Source: Fistularia commersonii
Taxonomy: Eukaryota; Chordata; Actinopteri; Syngnathiformes; Fistulariidae
Reading direction: 5' to 3'
Assembly (NCBI GenBank): GCA_037954325.1
Contig: JBBMNZ010000017.1
Coordinates: 7,651,501 to 7,715,500 of the forward strand
Length of the DNA stretch: 64,000 nucleotides
Positions 49,416 to 63,004 of this stretch are shown piece after piece. The notes under the pieces were generated by a model. The model was not told the DNA's origin. It saw only the letters and a program-made list of their open reading frames with translations, and made no database searches. Within the stretch, counting starts at the first letter, position 1; the number at the start of each line of letters is the position of its first letter. The position numbers were made by a program, and so were the translations under genes.

Positions 49416-49516
49416 GCCGCGCCCCCACGGACCTGCCGGGCGTGCGGTTCGGACCGGCGCTCCTCCAGCGCGGAGCGCACATTTCGGGATTGCGCCGCAT
49501 CTTATTTGCGCAGTTG
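49416..49516. promoter_or_regulatory. Small CpG-rich block
   Basis: About 100 bp with dense CpGs (gccgcgcccccacggacc, ccggcgctcctccagcgcgg) inside AT-rich DNA. It could be an enhancer or a minor promoter. No splice donor or coding exon could be tied to it. Confidence 0.35.
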
Positions 49517-52479
49517 CGTCGTTTCGATAATGTTACAGACAAAAAGTCACGTACTCAATTCAAAGACTGTTATTAAGGACTGAAACGAAACGTTTTGGAA
49601 ACGACGGGCTGGTAAATACTGGATTTATTTTACAATTTAAAAGATATACATAAAAATTAGTCAACTCATCAGCAACTGATGGGATTGAATTAAAAAGCTT
49701 GACATATTTACAGTAAGACATACAATGAATTTATTGTCCTTTATTACTGAATATTATTCAGATTAAACCAGGGCCTAAATTTAGTTTTTATTATCCTTTT
49801 CAGTTATTAATAAGAAATGTAGTAGAAACCTAACCCTGCTTTAAACTTAATAAAATATAACTTTTTTATTTTAGAAATTGAAAGTCTGAAGGGAACAGGG
49901 CTGCACATTTTTCACATTAACAGCGTCCATTAAAATCTCCAACAGACTAATTTATGGGGCTGTGAGCTAAAATAGTGGACTGATAGCTGTTGGCGCTCAA
50001 AGGACCTGCTGTGGCTTTTCCAAAAATTATATTACACACATTATACATCTATCAGAGGCACTTTGGAAGTAAATATATTCATGAGGCGCTCCTTTGTCAA
50101 TGACAAGTTTGAAGACTATGTCATCAATGCTGTATGTTTGTTTGGATTTCCTGGGTGTTTTTCATGGGATGAATATAGCAACACTGCAGGAGCATTTCAA
50201 TACTGATCCTGCCATGATAGTTTTATTGGATATCGGTTAATGTATATAGGCCATGCAAGATGTGCAGACTTCACATTTTTCAGTTTAGCGGAAAAATTCC
50301 CGGATAATCGCGGCACTGTCCTGTAGTCTGTCCTACAGGACTTTATTCTAACAGCTAAATTTTGCATAATATATTTGTGTTCGATAGGGACAATATAGGG
50401 TAGATGACGGAGGTAGATTTAAAAAGTGCGAACCAGTTCGGAATAAGCAGCAACTCAACAGAGGAGGAACCAATTGATTATGGAGACAGGAGGGAGCAGG
50501 GCCCCCTGTTGTTTTGTACCGGCTCGTCTAAGTTCCCAAAGGCCCAGGGGCCCAGAGCCAGGGGTGCGAGTGTGTCTCCAGTAAATGGCTGTTGTCCAAC
50601 TCCTCTGAAGCGGTGGGGCGGGTGAAGAAGGACTTGTAGGATACATTAAATCCGCCTGATTAGGAGTTTAGGCAAGGGCAGCGCTCAGGTCTGACTGAAA
50701 GGCCCTTGAGTGATACCATTCACATCCTGAGAGAAAGGTCAGTGTCAGAGGAGTTCACAGGCCCCAACGCCTTTCTTATGCTAAAGGTTTGTACATACAA
50801 ACTCATTCAGTGGCAAGAAAAGCAAAAATAGCTCCCTGCAACTTTCCCTCCAAAATGTGTGGATTCAGAGGGCTGACATTGCTGACTCTTGGTGTCTCTG
50901 GGGTGAAAATTGTTTTTTGGTATTTATTTGTTCTGCTATCTTTAAACAAACCCAGGGAGACCAGGTTAGCAATATTTTCCAGCTGTCTAAAAAAGCAAAA
51001 TAGGTTTTAAAGGACTTTATTTTCAAAGGCTGCTTTCTTCTTTCATGTTTTTTTTATACATTTTGTTGCAAGTATCTTTTTAACACCTTGTACTTTCCAG
51101 TGCATCTCTTGGTCCAGTGATCACTGGGGAAAAGGGGGAAATGGCCACTTAATTAGAGGCCCTTGACCTTTGGCTCCGGGTAAGACTGTTTCTGACCTCA
51201 ACATCTCTTTGGCCTGTTTATTGTCCTCTAGGGGACGTCCAGATCATGACCCCTGACCCCCACTGAGTTTTAAGGACTTCACTAAAAGCAGGCCTGCAAA
51301 TAAGACACACTTCAAAAAGTAATATTTAACCCAATAATTCTGGGATTTACTCAGGCACAAGGTTGACAGAGGTTAAGGGTACATGATGTTTAGAGGCTGT
51401 CACTAGTTGGGGAAAAAAATCAGGCCATGGTGCATCAATGCCCCCCTCCCACACACACACACACAAAAAATGTCATTACAAGAAACATACCAGTGGTGCA
51501 GTTATTACTAAATCATTTCAATATTTCGCTCCATCTTGTGTCTGCAGAGGCAGATTTCACTAATGGATTTTCAGTCAAGCAAAAAGGGAATATCCCAAAT
51601 CTGTTCACATTGGAATCGTCTCCATTAATTAATTTCCACAGCTATGGACATGATTCAGTTCAAGATGTAAAAATGTTCCTGTTAAGTGATATTTCTGGGT
51701 TTATTTCTTAATCGCATGCTCCTTTGCTAAATTACTTTTTAACCCATTTTGAAAAATATTTTGCCCTCATAAATCTGACAAGAATTTAAAAAATGTATTT
51801 TGTTGATTGTTTTGCTGTTTTGTTCAATCAGACTTGATTAGGTTTAACTGATGAATTGCTTTTTTTTGCTTTCACTGTGAAAAAATATAAATACTAATAA
51901 TACATGTGATAGAAAATAAATGAATGACAAAAGAATTTGCTTATTATATAACATTATGTTGTTTAATTTTATTATATTTTGGTATGATTTAAAGTTACTT
52001 GTACAATTGCAAGTTTCATTTATTTCACCTTGACGTTTTCTTACTGTTTCATTTTGATTTTTCAATTAACCAAATGAGCAAAATATATAACGTACGACCT
52101 TCAAGATATGAAAAATTCAAGGGTCCCCCACTTAGAACAAAACTACACAATTGAAAAACAGAATGAAACGTGAAACTGGAAAAAAAAAATCATACAACCA
52201 GCAACGACCAGAAGCACAGGGCAATAAATGTAAAATCCCAACTATGGACAAATTGTTCCAGAAAAATTTACTTATTTTAATTGAAATTTTTAAATAATAA
52301 TAATTGCTTTAATAAAAACAAATAGATAATAAAATAGTAAATTAGTAAGCATGCCCTTGATTAGATTTTTAATCAAGGAGGGATCCAAATAAATGTATAA
52401 AACACGCAATACGTGATTTTAAAGAATTGTTCGTTTCTATTGTTATTGTTGTTATTGTTATTATGAATGAGAGTCAGAC

Positions 52480-53020
52480 ACGTTACAGGAGCTGCCTACG
52501 ATCTGACTTCCCGCTGCATTCGGGCCGCGAATACTCCACGGATGTATTTCGAAAGGCAGTATATGTTTGCACTCAGATCAGAAGTCGTACAATTTTGTTT
52601 TAATTGAAAAAAAAAAAAAAAGACACATAAATCCCCATTTCACCGGGAGCTTGGGGGGGGGTGGGGTTACTATTTCTGCTCCGTTCAGACCCGGGATTCG
52701 AATGAAGAAAACTACAAAAACAAAAGTGCGTTGATTTATAGACACGTCAATGGTCTTTTCCCTGTCACTTTTCATTGCGAGTGATTTGTTTCCATACAAA
52801 GAGACAGAAATAATCCCCTGTTGACCCGCGCGTGTCCATCTGTTGTTTGACTCCGGACACAGATCAGACGGACACCAGGGCGCGTCTAATCCCGGCGCTC
52901 CCTAATCGCTTCAACTGCTGTTTGGGTGACAACCTGGATAACCTGCTGCTTCCCCTCTCGGCGTGTCCGCGACCCGCAGGCCTGTGGCCCCGATGACTGA
53001 GACGACGACGACGAACGACG
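52480..53020. promoter_or_regulatory. CpG-rich block, candidate promoter or enhancer
   Basis: CpG-dense sequence at about 52495-52560 and 52825-53015 (gacccgcgcgtgtcc, ggcgcgtctaatcccggcgc, cggcgtgtccgcgacccg) contrasts with flanks above 60% AT. It contains OTX-like TAATCC (ctaatcccgg) and bicoid-type cores. The position, 9 kb downstream of mir-9 in its direction of transcription, fits an alternative promoter or regulatory element, but no transcript evidence exists here. Confidence 0.35.
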
Positions 53021-54628
53021 AAATTCAAGTTAAAAACAAAAAAGGTCAGTTTTATTTAAAAAAAAAAAAAAAGCCCGCCTGTTTCCCGAGCTGCAGGTAG
53101 GGTCGTTTTTTTTTTTGATACTACAAGAAGTGTCTCTGTTGCGCATCGTCACTGAATCCCGGTCTAGGTTCATTTAAACGGCCATTTTTTTGATTAAATC
53201 AAGGAAATATTTCAAAATGAAGGTAAAGCATATCTACAAAATTAAAAAAAAAAAAGTACATGAAAACATCTGAATAAAAAAAAGACAATGGTGAGATTGA
53301 CCTATAAAAAAGCATTTATTTAAAAATAAAGACAGCACAGCAAATCTAAAATGTTATACAGCTCTTCACAAGTGATCACTCACTTTCCATTGTTTCAGTT
53401 GAGATCTATTAATTGATACAAGGGAGCAGAAGCATTTGCAGCTCTGTAAACTGGTAATTATTAATTAAGTTCCAAAAATGTCAAATTGCACTCGTCATCA
53501 CCACCGTCATTAAAATAGAAATATAACAAATTACACTCGTCAGAACACAGTCGGCATTTTGAGTCTGCCCTCCTCAGAAATTAAACTTGCATACTTTTCA
53601 GTTCACTGAGTGTCTGACTATCTGTCTGATGACATTTTGATGAGTTTGGTCCAAGATGTGCTCATCAGCTGGTTCCTGTAGCGTGCAGAAAGGCTCCCAG
53701 ATCCAGTCCCATCCTGAGGACAAACGATGAAGGGAATCATTAGCATGAGAATTAGGATTGGCCCCATAAACTCCTCCACTCTGCTTGGACAGTAAAAATA
53801 TTCTGGCGTTTTTGGACAAAAGAAAGGCAGACAGAAAAAGAAGAAAAAGAAAGAAAAGATTTCACCACAGTAAATGGTTCATGGATTTGATAACACTATC
53901 TCATAACATCAGTTGGATTTACTTGTGTTTCATTGATATTTTTGTCTATAAAGAAAACAGAAACAAAAAGTTCAGAGAGAATGGACTGAGAGAGTAAATA
54001 GAATCTGTTATTAAGAACAAATACAAAATGCAATTGAGAATCTTGGCTTCCTTAATTACTCCAAACGCTGAGGAGTCTGTTTGACAATACAATAAATAAA
54101 ATGCAGCATTTTTTACATTTATTCATGATAAAATGAATAAAAAAAATTGGGCTCTGTTTTAGAAAAACAAACTTCCTTTTCATGCCTTTTAGAGAAGGGG
54201 CCTTTGCTCTGCATGTTGTTCTTCTCTCCCATTTTCAGGCTGTGTGCACGGAAGGATCTTAAGGCTTTTATCCCCACAGGGAACCAGCCTGAACTCTTTC
54301 TCTGTCAATTTTCACCCACTCCCCAATTCAGGCTGGCCCTTTCTCCCACCAACCCCACAATGAAGGATTTGTCCTCGCTCTCTTTGTCCACCTCTGATAT
54401 CTTTTTTGCCCGCTCCTTCTCTGCAGACAGCATGCAGCGTATGCAAATACACATTCTTTTATTCGTGAGACCCCTCCCCTGAATGAATACAGTCTTAAAT
54501 GAGGCCACACTTGCACACATTCACAGAGGGGGCATGGAAACATGCACGTATAACAATCAGAGGATTTTGCATGCCCGCTCTGACACACAGTCACTCAAAC
54601 ACTAGGCACTGTGATTTGGAAAGGAGCA

Positions 54629-54686
<58 letters not shown>
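54629..54686. repeat. (CA)n microsatellite
   Basis: Pure CA repeat of about 58 bp in the RHCG-mir-9 spacer. Confidence 0.96.
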
Positions 54687-54687
<1 letters not shown>

Positions 54688-57600
54688 CAGTAGATTATTT
54701 CATGTTTACACATGCAGTTTATCCAAACACAGGATGAGAATTTAGGTGTGAATTACAATTCAGCTGTGGTTCTTCTTGAAGAAAAATGACCAGCTGGTGG
54801 TTATCATTGCACTACAATAATTTTGTCTTATTACTCTTTTAGATGTAAATGTGCAGCAAGATTTTTGTTAAATAAATATAATGTGATTTAAGAATCTTTA
54901 TAAGACACAATACTAATAAGAATTTGCAAAATAAATTATCTTGGTTTTTTTTGTTGTTGTTTTTTAAGCTGTAGCAGTCCTTTTATAGATGAAAATTGTT
55001 ATTCATCATTAAAAAGAAAAGACAAAGTGTCTTTAATTTATGTGGGTTCACAGGCGGATCATTTGTAAAGACAATCTTTATCTAATTCACATCACATGTG
55101 CTGCATCATATCATGAGAGATGACACGGAACATATCATGACTTAAGATTTGCGAAGGACTGTTCATGTGCTCTAGATTTGCTTCAAGAGATAATAAGGCT
55201 GTTCGCATTATGTGCTCTTAAATAGTGTCCACATTTTAGTCTTATCTATTTGATCAAACACCATCCATGTTGTAACTCCTTTGGGATTTTGTTGGTGAGG
55301 GAAAGAGGAGGTTTTTTTTCTTTAGCGTTTGCTAATGTCATTGTGTGAAGTGTACAGAGATATTTTGTCCTCACCACTGCAATGATTTTTCTCAAAGTAT
55401 TGCTGGCTGATAGGTGGTCAGTGTGTAGGGAAGCAGCTTTACCGCTTTCAATGCTCCCAAATATTTCTATTGAGAGAACTGAACCTGAGTGTATCAAGAT
55501 GTATTGTATGCAGATTTTTTTTATTCAGTGTCTTTTATCTCAGTGTCAAAAAACTCTGAGGAAAGCAACATGATCAGTTACAGCATTTTCTATGTAATCT
55601 TATTCCTTTTTTTTTTTAAAGCAATAAAATGCATTGTATTTATACCACAGATTACCCTCCAGTTGTGTAATATTTTGACTCAAAACTATCTATAAATACA
55701 AGTTAAACCCTAGGAAAGACACTGAAATTGTGATTTACTGGTTGGCATAAATAATCAGGAGTAATTTTTTAACAATATATGACAAACTAGTTTATTTTCT
55801 GCCTTTTAAAAAAAGTAGTTTATGGTAATTTCATACATTTAGATAAAGTCTACAGCCTTTAACATGAGGACTTCATGGGACTTGGATGTGGTGACTGTGA
55901 GGAAGAAGTGATCTGTAAAGTTTGGCAGAGCTGGAGCTTGATGAACAAACATTGAATTCTCTCTCACATTGCCAACAAGCCATTTCTGTGTGTGTGTGTG
56001 TGTGGTGGGGGGTTGAGTTTCGTGTTTGCTGGACGGCTCTGACAGTTCGGCCTTTTCAGTCGGACATTACTGAGCATGCCTGCCTTTTCCCCATAGCAAC
56101 GTTGGCAGAGGTCAAAGGCTATGTATCCCCCCCACTCTTCCCCCATCCAACCTCTACCTCCACCTCCTCTTGTACTTCAGGGTGGCCATCGACACACCCC
56201 CTGACCGAATGGGGCGGGCCGATGCACTCATGAACTTGAACTTGAAGCCACTGCTGACAGTCATCTAACATCCATGAAGTTTCTTCTGGAGTTTCTCCCT
56301 TTTTTTTTACCTTCATTCATATAAAACTGAACTCACATCAGAGCAAGTATTAGATTCCCCCCAAAAAAGAGGTCAAATCAAGGATTTCCCCTAATTCTTC
56401 TCACCCTAGAACCTCATCTCCTCCTGATATGATTACAAAGAATACTGCTGTATTAAAGGCTCAGTCACCTAATTCTCCTCCACCACTGGAGCACACAGGA
56501 CCTCTACTCAGGGATGCCACGTAATCTGAAAAGCCCAGGATGGAGAAACTTCTCTCCATCTTCCTCTAAGATACTTAACGTCTGGCTTTGTGCTAGATTA
56601 GTCTCGGTCAAAGTTGCATTAAAAGAGGCCCGATGAGCCTTGCTTGACCCACATGGGACCTCATCCCAGACTATGGGCAGCCTGTGAGATTTATATTTCA
56701 CAGCAGAGCCGTTAAAACATTAATAGTGTCCACACTAGTGAGAAGATCTATGGAGGTAGCCCAGGAGCTATATGGTATTAACATTTTATTGCCACTATGG
56801 CTACATGGCTTCACCCAAAGAGAATGGAGGACTGTCACTTTATCATGTCACACTGTAATTTCCCTAGCACTGGAAATCCCAAAAGCATAAGGAATATATA
56901 GTTAATAATGAATACCGAGAGAAAGAAAAGGAGAGGTGGTCATCCATATTGTGCCATTGTCTTGAGAGAAAATACATCTTATTTGTCAATTTTAAAGTGT
57001 GGCACAGAGAAGTAAGGAATGAATATTTAATTGAGTGGATCTACTCGGTGCAGATCCCAAATCCTTCTGAGTCACAGAACGTGACCTATCAGTGCAGTCA
57101 GTCTGCTGTTAGTCACTCTTGATTGAAAACTCACTTTGTTTCTCCTGATGATTAAATACTTAAGCAGTTTAATTTCACCAATAGGGCTGGCCAATATACT
57201 TCATTTACCTTGAACAGATGTCATCTTAGAGTGACACTTTATTGTAACTCATTGTAAAGATTGGACATTTTGATTTCAATTTTTACAGACTATGTCCAAA
57301 CAGATATGATTGCCAGGACAAAAAACAGCCTTGGTTTTGTAAGCTCTTTGCTTATTTAGTCATTTTTAGACCAATTTTCTCAGATAAATGTTTTCTAAAT
57401 CATGGAAAACTGTCACAAATAAACTGACACTGTCACTTTGCATAAAGCATTGTTTAAAAAAAAATCAACTTTTTCCCTAAATGCAATTTGCTGAATGTCA
57501 ACTAAGGATTATCTGAAATTGGCAGAAAAATTGCAACTGCCTAAATTTTAGCAAGGAATTACCTGAAAATCTGCAGGAAATTAGTTCCCAATTCAGAAAA

Positions 57601-57965
57601 AAACCCCTAAATTTTCATATGAAATTAATGGTCTCCTTACTGGAAGAGGCTCCCCGATGAGAGGGAGAAACCCCATTTTTTTAACATTTGTCTTGTTCAT
57701 CTTATGTATCATTTTCCATAAACACTTCAACTCCAATTAAAAAAAAACAAAAAAACATATGCCCAAGTATGATATTCTTTTTTTCCCATAAAGTCAATCC
57801 ATTGACACCAATCATAGAAGAAAATTTCATGTATGTTCAAAAAAGCATAAATACGTGTCTCTGATTAATATACTGTATGTCCTTAACAACATGTCTCAGG
57901 CCACACTGTCTCGATGGCCGCCGCTATCAAATACATTTACACACCAACCTTTCCCCAGACTCTCG

Positions 57966-57977
57966 CTTACACACACA

Positions 57978-58014
<37 letters not shown>
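57966..58014. repeat. (CA)n microsatellite
   Basis: CA repeat of about 49 bp with one ccc interruption near its start. Confidence 0.95.
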
Positions 58015-59409
58015 TGCACAGGTCCTCATCACGGCTGTACAAGCTAGCCCAGGCTAACTAACTTCCTTAGCTAATGCAGAATGAACGATGGGGACTCCAA
58101 TGCAAACATGGGTGCAACCATTACTGCCTCCACATGCATGCGTGTTTGTCTCTACTACTTTCATACCCATCTTGATAAGCAAATGTTTGGTTTATGAAAG
58201 CCATGTTTTCATCATCTCCCCTTTTGCGCCTCTGTTTTCTTTTAACATACCATGGAGATCGGCAACAGTAAGCTCTAGTATCCTCATGATTAATTTCACG
58301 CCTTCATATTGCCTTTTCCCTCCTGTCAGATGTGCCTGGAGCCATGCTCTGTATATCACAGATGAGCAGCACAAATGTAATTAGGAAGACGCCTCGCAGT
58401 CTTTTATATGAATAAAGAGCGGAAATCATCTTTTGACATGTATGCAGCACATGCCTTACATATCAGGTGGAGACACATACAGAATCAGGCTCATTAATAA
58501 TCATTATACATAGGTTACATCATTCAGCTTGTTAGACACACCCATCACCTAAGCTGAGTCACTGGCCGTGGAACATCATACCAACTGCATTGTGAGGTTT
58601 GGTGATGGCTTTTTTTTTTTTTTTTATAACCAAGAAGCGGTGTAAATGCGTGTTTCTACGTTGCATGAAGGACAAATTGCATCCAGGCGTGAAACCGAGC
58701 AAATACAATGCGGTGTGATGCTGAAGGCACACAAGTGCAAGGTTTAAATTCTGAATACAGCCAGATTCTGTAGGTGAGTGTGGTGAAATATCACATTCCC
58801 GTGGCTCGTATTTTGTCCTACACTCAGACAATGTGAAGGTCTGAACGGCTATATGCACGTCATGTATGAATGCATCTCGAGCATTAGAGAAGCCCTTCTC
58901 ATTTCACAGGGAAAAAAAACATGCCTTTCAGACATGCAGCGGAGGCTGAATAGACTAATGAACAGTCAGGTGGCACTCCAGGGACGGGACTGCACCCCTC
59001 CCTGACACACACATATCAAATACACATACACTCGCAAACACATTAAAACTCAGCAGCTCGCTCGACCCTGCTGATCCGCACGACAGTCTAATGTCTCAGG
59101 CATCTGCTCATGTCTAGTCTGGAGGGTCTTTCCCACCCTGCCCCCCAGCCCTGGCCCGCCGCAGAACCAGCTCCCACAATTGTGGGAAAGCTGGCTTTTT
59201 TGGGGGGTCAGGAGGGGGGGTTCTAAACAGCTATTGAGGGGGGAGTGTGTGAGTGAGAGCGAGAGCGGGGCTGAATGATAATGTGAAAACGCACGGTGCT
59301 GTTCATTAACACACGAACATTGCAGCTGCACATGTTGGCCCCGGACACACACACTCACGTGTATCGCTTCTCTGTTCCTGGCTGCAGCCATCATGGGGAC
59401 CGTTCTAAT

Positions 59410-59410
<1 letters not shown>

Positions 59411-59458
<48 letters not shown>
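59411..59458. repeat. (TG)n microsatellite
   Basis: Pure TG repeat of about 48 bp, starting after ctaatgg. Confidence 0.96.
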
Positions 59459-59461
<3 letters not shown>

Positions 59462-62154
59462 TTTAGGATGGCGGGGATGCTAAGAAGCTTTAGGCTCCTA
59501 CATGTCCTTGTCCAGATTTTTAGAGCAAAAGGACATTTTCAGTAACGTGTGATTTCTAATCTCTCCGATTAGAGGTATGTTTTCTATTAGTGTGTGCAGC
59601 TTTGTATTTTCATAACTTACATTAACATAATAATAATTATAATAATAAATGTTAATATGCTTGATTTTACCGGTAATTTATAGGTGGATAATCTTGCCCA
59701 CTATGAGTCCCTCATATACAATATTTCACACTATCTAATTGATGATATTGTTAAGGGATATGTGGGAAATTTATACCAATTAAAAACTCCGGCTCCTGAA
59801 AATACAAAATAGACATGTTTCCATTGCTTTCATAGTTAGACAATACATCATTTTTAAAATTACGATTTTATAGCAACGCTGGAAAGTTTATCCCAACCCG
59901 CATTGTCTTTCTCCAGCAGGACCCACCTGACAGGTTCATCACATGCAAACGTGTGTTTCGTGAATTTCTCAGCAAAAGAGGTATTGCATGAATTTGCGTG
60001 TGAGGTTTGTCAGGTGGAAACGCCCCGGCCTGCTGTGCATCAGTGAGTAAAGAAGCACTATGACAAGAGAGGATGGCAGCTTTCCTTCAACCGGTGCCAG
60101 CTCATTAATTTTGTTTGCTACCCAGCACCCCCACCTACATCACCATCAACCCCCGTCCTCAACAACCTACCCCCCTCGCATCACCCCTTAACTGCTAATT
60201 AGCAGGAGGAGAGGATAGAAGAGGGAGGGGAGAGGCCATGTGTGACTCGGGAGGAAATGGGAAGCTCTTCTTTCCCTCGTCCTTCCTCCTATAGCCCTTT
60301 TCTCATCACGGACACACACACACACACACATGCACTTGTATTCCCCCACCTCCTGCCCATCACCGCCATTACTACTTGTACCCAACAGAAAACCACAATG
60401 CAACCCACCTTGCGTGCCAGCCCAGCCATTTTAGATGTCGCTGCAACATCTCTCAAGATGGCTCCTGCGAGCGCACCAAGACTCTGGGGATCCGGCGGGG
60501 TCTTTGTCCACCTCCTGGCACGGGGGCGCGTCCCTCCTTGCCAGTGCAGATGGCATTAGAGGCTCTTGGGTGAAGAGCAGAGCAGGAGGAAGAGGAGGAG
60601 GATATGGCGACTCTGCGGCGAGCCCCATCCCCTCGCCACGTTTTCTTTTTAATGATGCTTCTATTTACAGGAATCCCTGATCACTCCATGGTGTTAATTG
60701 AAAATCTGTAACAAGAGCAGATGGAAGACGCAAATCAGGGAAAAAAGATGGAACGCTTCATTTGCTGTTCGTCATAAACGCTAAACAAAGATCATCAGTG
60801 AGTGCTTCCATTCTCGTTGACTCAATTTTTTTTTCTTTAAACTAGCAGCGAACACAACACACACGCTGATTTGTTGATAGGTGGCTGGGGGGACAAGATT
60901 AACATAAAATGACAATCCAGGTTATACAAATGAACAGACAAGACAACGATGGATGGAGAGCCCGTGAGCCTCAAGCTTTTTTTTTGTTCCCATTCACAAA
61001 GGACGCACGCCATGTCCTATCTAGAACAGGAAAAACTTGGGCGGAAAAGACAGGAACTGCAGCCTCTTCACAGATTCAGTATCTGTCTGTGAAATGAAGC
61101 AATTAGCCTGGTCTGACAGCGAGCTGGATGGCAATAGGTAGTTAACAGAGTGAATGAAAACTCATCTCACTCCAGTGCTCTTTAGGCTTTGCTGGCATTC
61201 TCCATACTGAGAGTGTGCACTGCATAGCGCTGAAGTACCAAGTTGAAAAGTTCAGCTACTGCCTGCAGGATGGCCCTGCCCTTCTTATTGAGGCCAGATA
61301 CAATGTGTCCCTTAGGCTCTGAGATTTGTTACAGCTTTAAATACAGATGCCAAGTGCTTTTTTTTTTTTTTTTTAACCCTGTGTGTATTAGGTGCTACGC
61401 CACTCCAATGCATTATTAGCAGTCCTGAAGATGTCGGTGCCTAGACAACGCTTTGGCTTCCCCTCTCTTACTTCTATAAACAAAGCATTACTTGTGGATT
61501 CAAATTAGAGAAAAAATTACATACGGTGTAACGTTTTTTTTAAAAAAAGCTCAAAAAGTATCTTCACAAAATTGAGACTCAAGGCGGCTATTCTACCACA
61601 GAGACCTCAGCAAGATGAGGTGCAGTATTAATCCACCCGTTGCAGGAGGCCAGATTAAATACGACCAGGTGTTTTTTTTTCTCTCCCACAAGTTGTCAGA
61701 TTAATAAACCTTTTCACATGTCTACAAAATGCCCATTAGATTTCGTCCCTGAAATTGAGATCATTAAAACGGGGAAAGATTTAAAGCCTCGCTTAACGGT
61801 CAGCGCCATATCACAGAGCAGCTGGATGGACCGATTCAGCACGCTGTCCCTCTGTAGCAGCAGTGATACAAATCCAAATAACACATGAAAATACCCAAAA
61901 TGTAAATGGGAGATTGCTTAGTTGCAGTGTTTACTCAATATAAACAACCTTTAATACGCTATTTAAAAAAAACACAAATAAAATACACGTGTTTTCAGTT
62001 ATGAGGGACATAAAATGAGAGAACATTTCAGTAGGCCATCACTAATTTAAAGAATAAACAGCAGAGAGCAAACCTATTATCCTACCTGCATTTTTTTTTT
62101 CTTCCAGGGTGAAAGCCCAAGCCGAAACCTGACGTCCTGTTGGAGCACAAGGTA

Positions 62155-62243
62155 AAGGAAGTCATTTCTACTTTCGGTTATCTAGCTTTATGACAGGTAT
62201 TTAACACTCATACAGCTAGATAACCAAAGACAGAAACAGACCC
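62155..62243 (-). ncRNA. mir9-3: mir-9 microRNA precursor (mir-9-3 type)
   Basis: Transcribed from the minus strand. The 5' arm (62230-62208) begins TCTTTGGTTATCTAGCTGT and is identical to mature miR-9-5p over 23 nt. The 3' arm (62191-62170) begins ATAAAGCTAGATAACCGA and is identical to miR-9-3p over 22 nt. The arms pair around a 16-nt loop, and the 3' flank AGAAATGA matches the human mir-9-3 hairpin. miR-9 is a neural microRNA controlling progenitor proliferation and neurogenesis through targets such as hes/her genes and tlx. RHCG lies next to it in convergent orientation, as MIR9-3 does in human, which supports the locus assignment. Mature identity is certain; paralogue number is inferred from synteny. 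Confidence 0.97.
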
Positions 62244-63004
62244 CTGGATCTCTGACTTGCTGCATCCCAACAGGTTTTTTTTTTTATCTGGAGAGGAAGA
62301 GAGAGACAAAAAAAGCATTAATGTCATAGTTCCAAACAAATTCCATCTTACATCTTCCATTATCCGGGGAATCAACGTCACACCAGAGGCAGCGAAGGGT
62401 AACAATGCGAAACATAATACGACGTGTCTTTGGAGAGTAAATAGTGTATTTAAGACAAACGCCCATTTTGTTGTTCAGCACAGCTACAGAAAAAAACAGC
62501 CCAAATGAACAGTTCAGGCATCAGCCAGGCAAATAGCTTCTGTCCATTTATAATTACAAAAAAATACTATTCATCATCCGTTTTTATATTTTTCAGACTT
62601 ATAATGTGACTGTCAATGATTGTTATAACTAAACTCTCTGATTCATGTGTGTGCGTGGGCCTCGAAAATACATGCTGATGTCAATATGACCCGTCATTCG
62701 TGAGAGAATTATTTCTAACAGTCAGTATGACGGGAAAAAGAGTCTGACTTTGTCCGTGAATGAGAGAAATGACAAATGAAAAAAATCTGTAAAACAACTG
62801 ACATTTTTGCGTGAAGGTGGATGCGTGTGGGTGCGTTTGAAAAATCATCCTGCCGCGTAAAACGCTCAAATAACACAAGATTTGATTGTAATGATTATTT
62901 AATTTGCTGTAGAACGTGTTTATTACATTGTTATAGAAGAGTTTATTTATTTATATAGTTGGATTAAAACAGGCTGTATTAGGATGAATAAAATCATAAA
63001 TAAC
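62244..63004. other. mir-9 flank, no gene seen
   Basis: AT-rich sequence between the hairpin and the CpG island. It probably belongs to the primary transcript of mir-9. No splice pair could be defended by eye. Confidence 0.45.

Larger units (their letters stand above)
43510..62150. other. Non-coding stretch between RHCG and mir-9
   Basis: About 18.6 kb with no credible coding exon on either strand. It contains (CA)n arrays, homopolymers, many homeodomain-type TAATTA/ATTA cores and several GC-richer blocks. Because the stretch ends at mir-9, a neural developmental gene, cis-regulatory elements or exons of the mir-9 host transcript are expected here. Which segments are conserved cannot be judged without alignment. 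No exon of the next human gene (POLG) was seen. Confidence 0.5.

Noticed and set aside
60242..60680. Overlapping plus-strand frames near 60.4 kb in GC-richer DNA
   Set aside because: No domain, no splice sites in phase, and composition alone explains the open frames.
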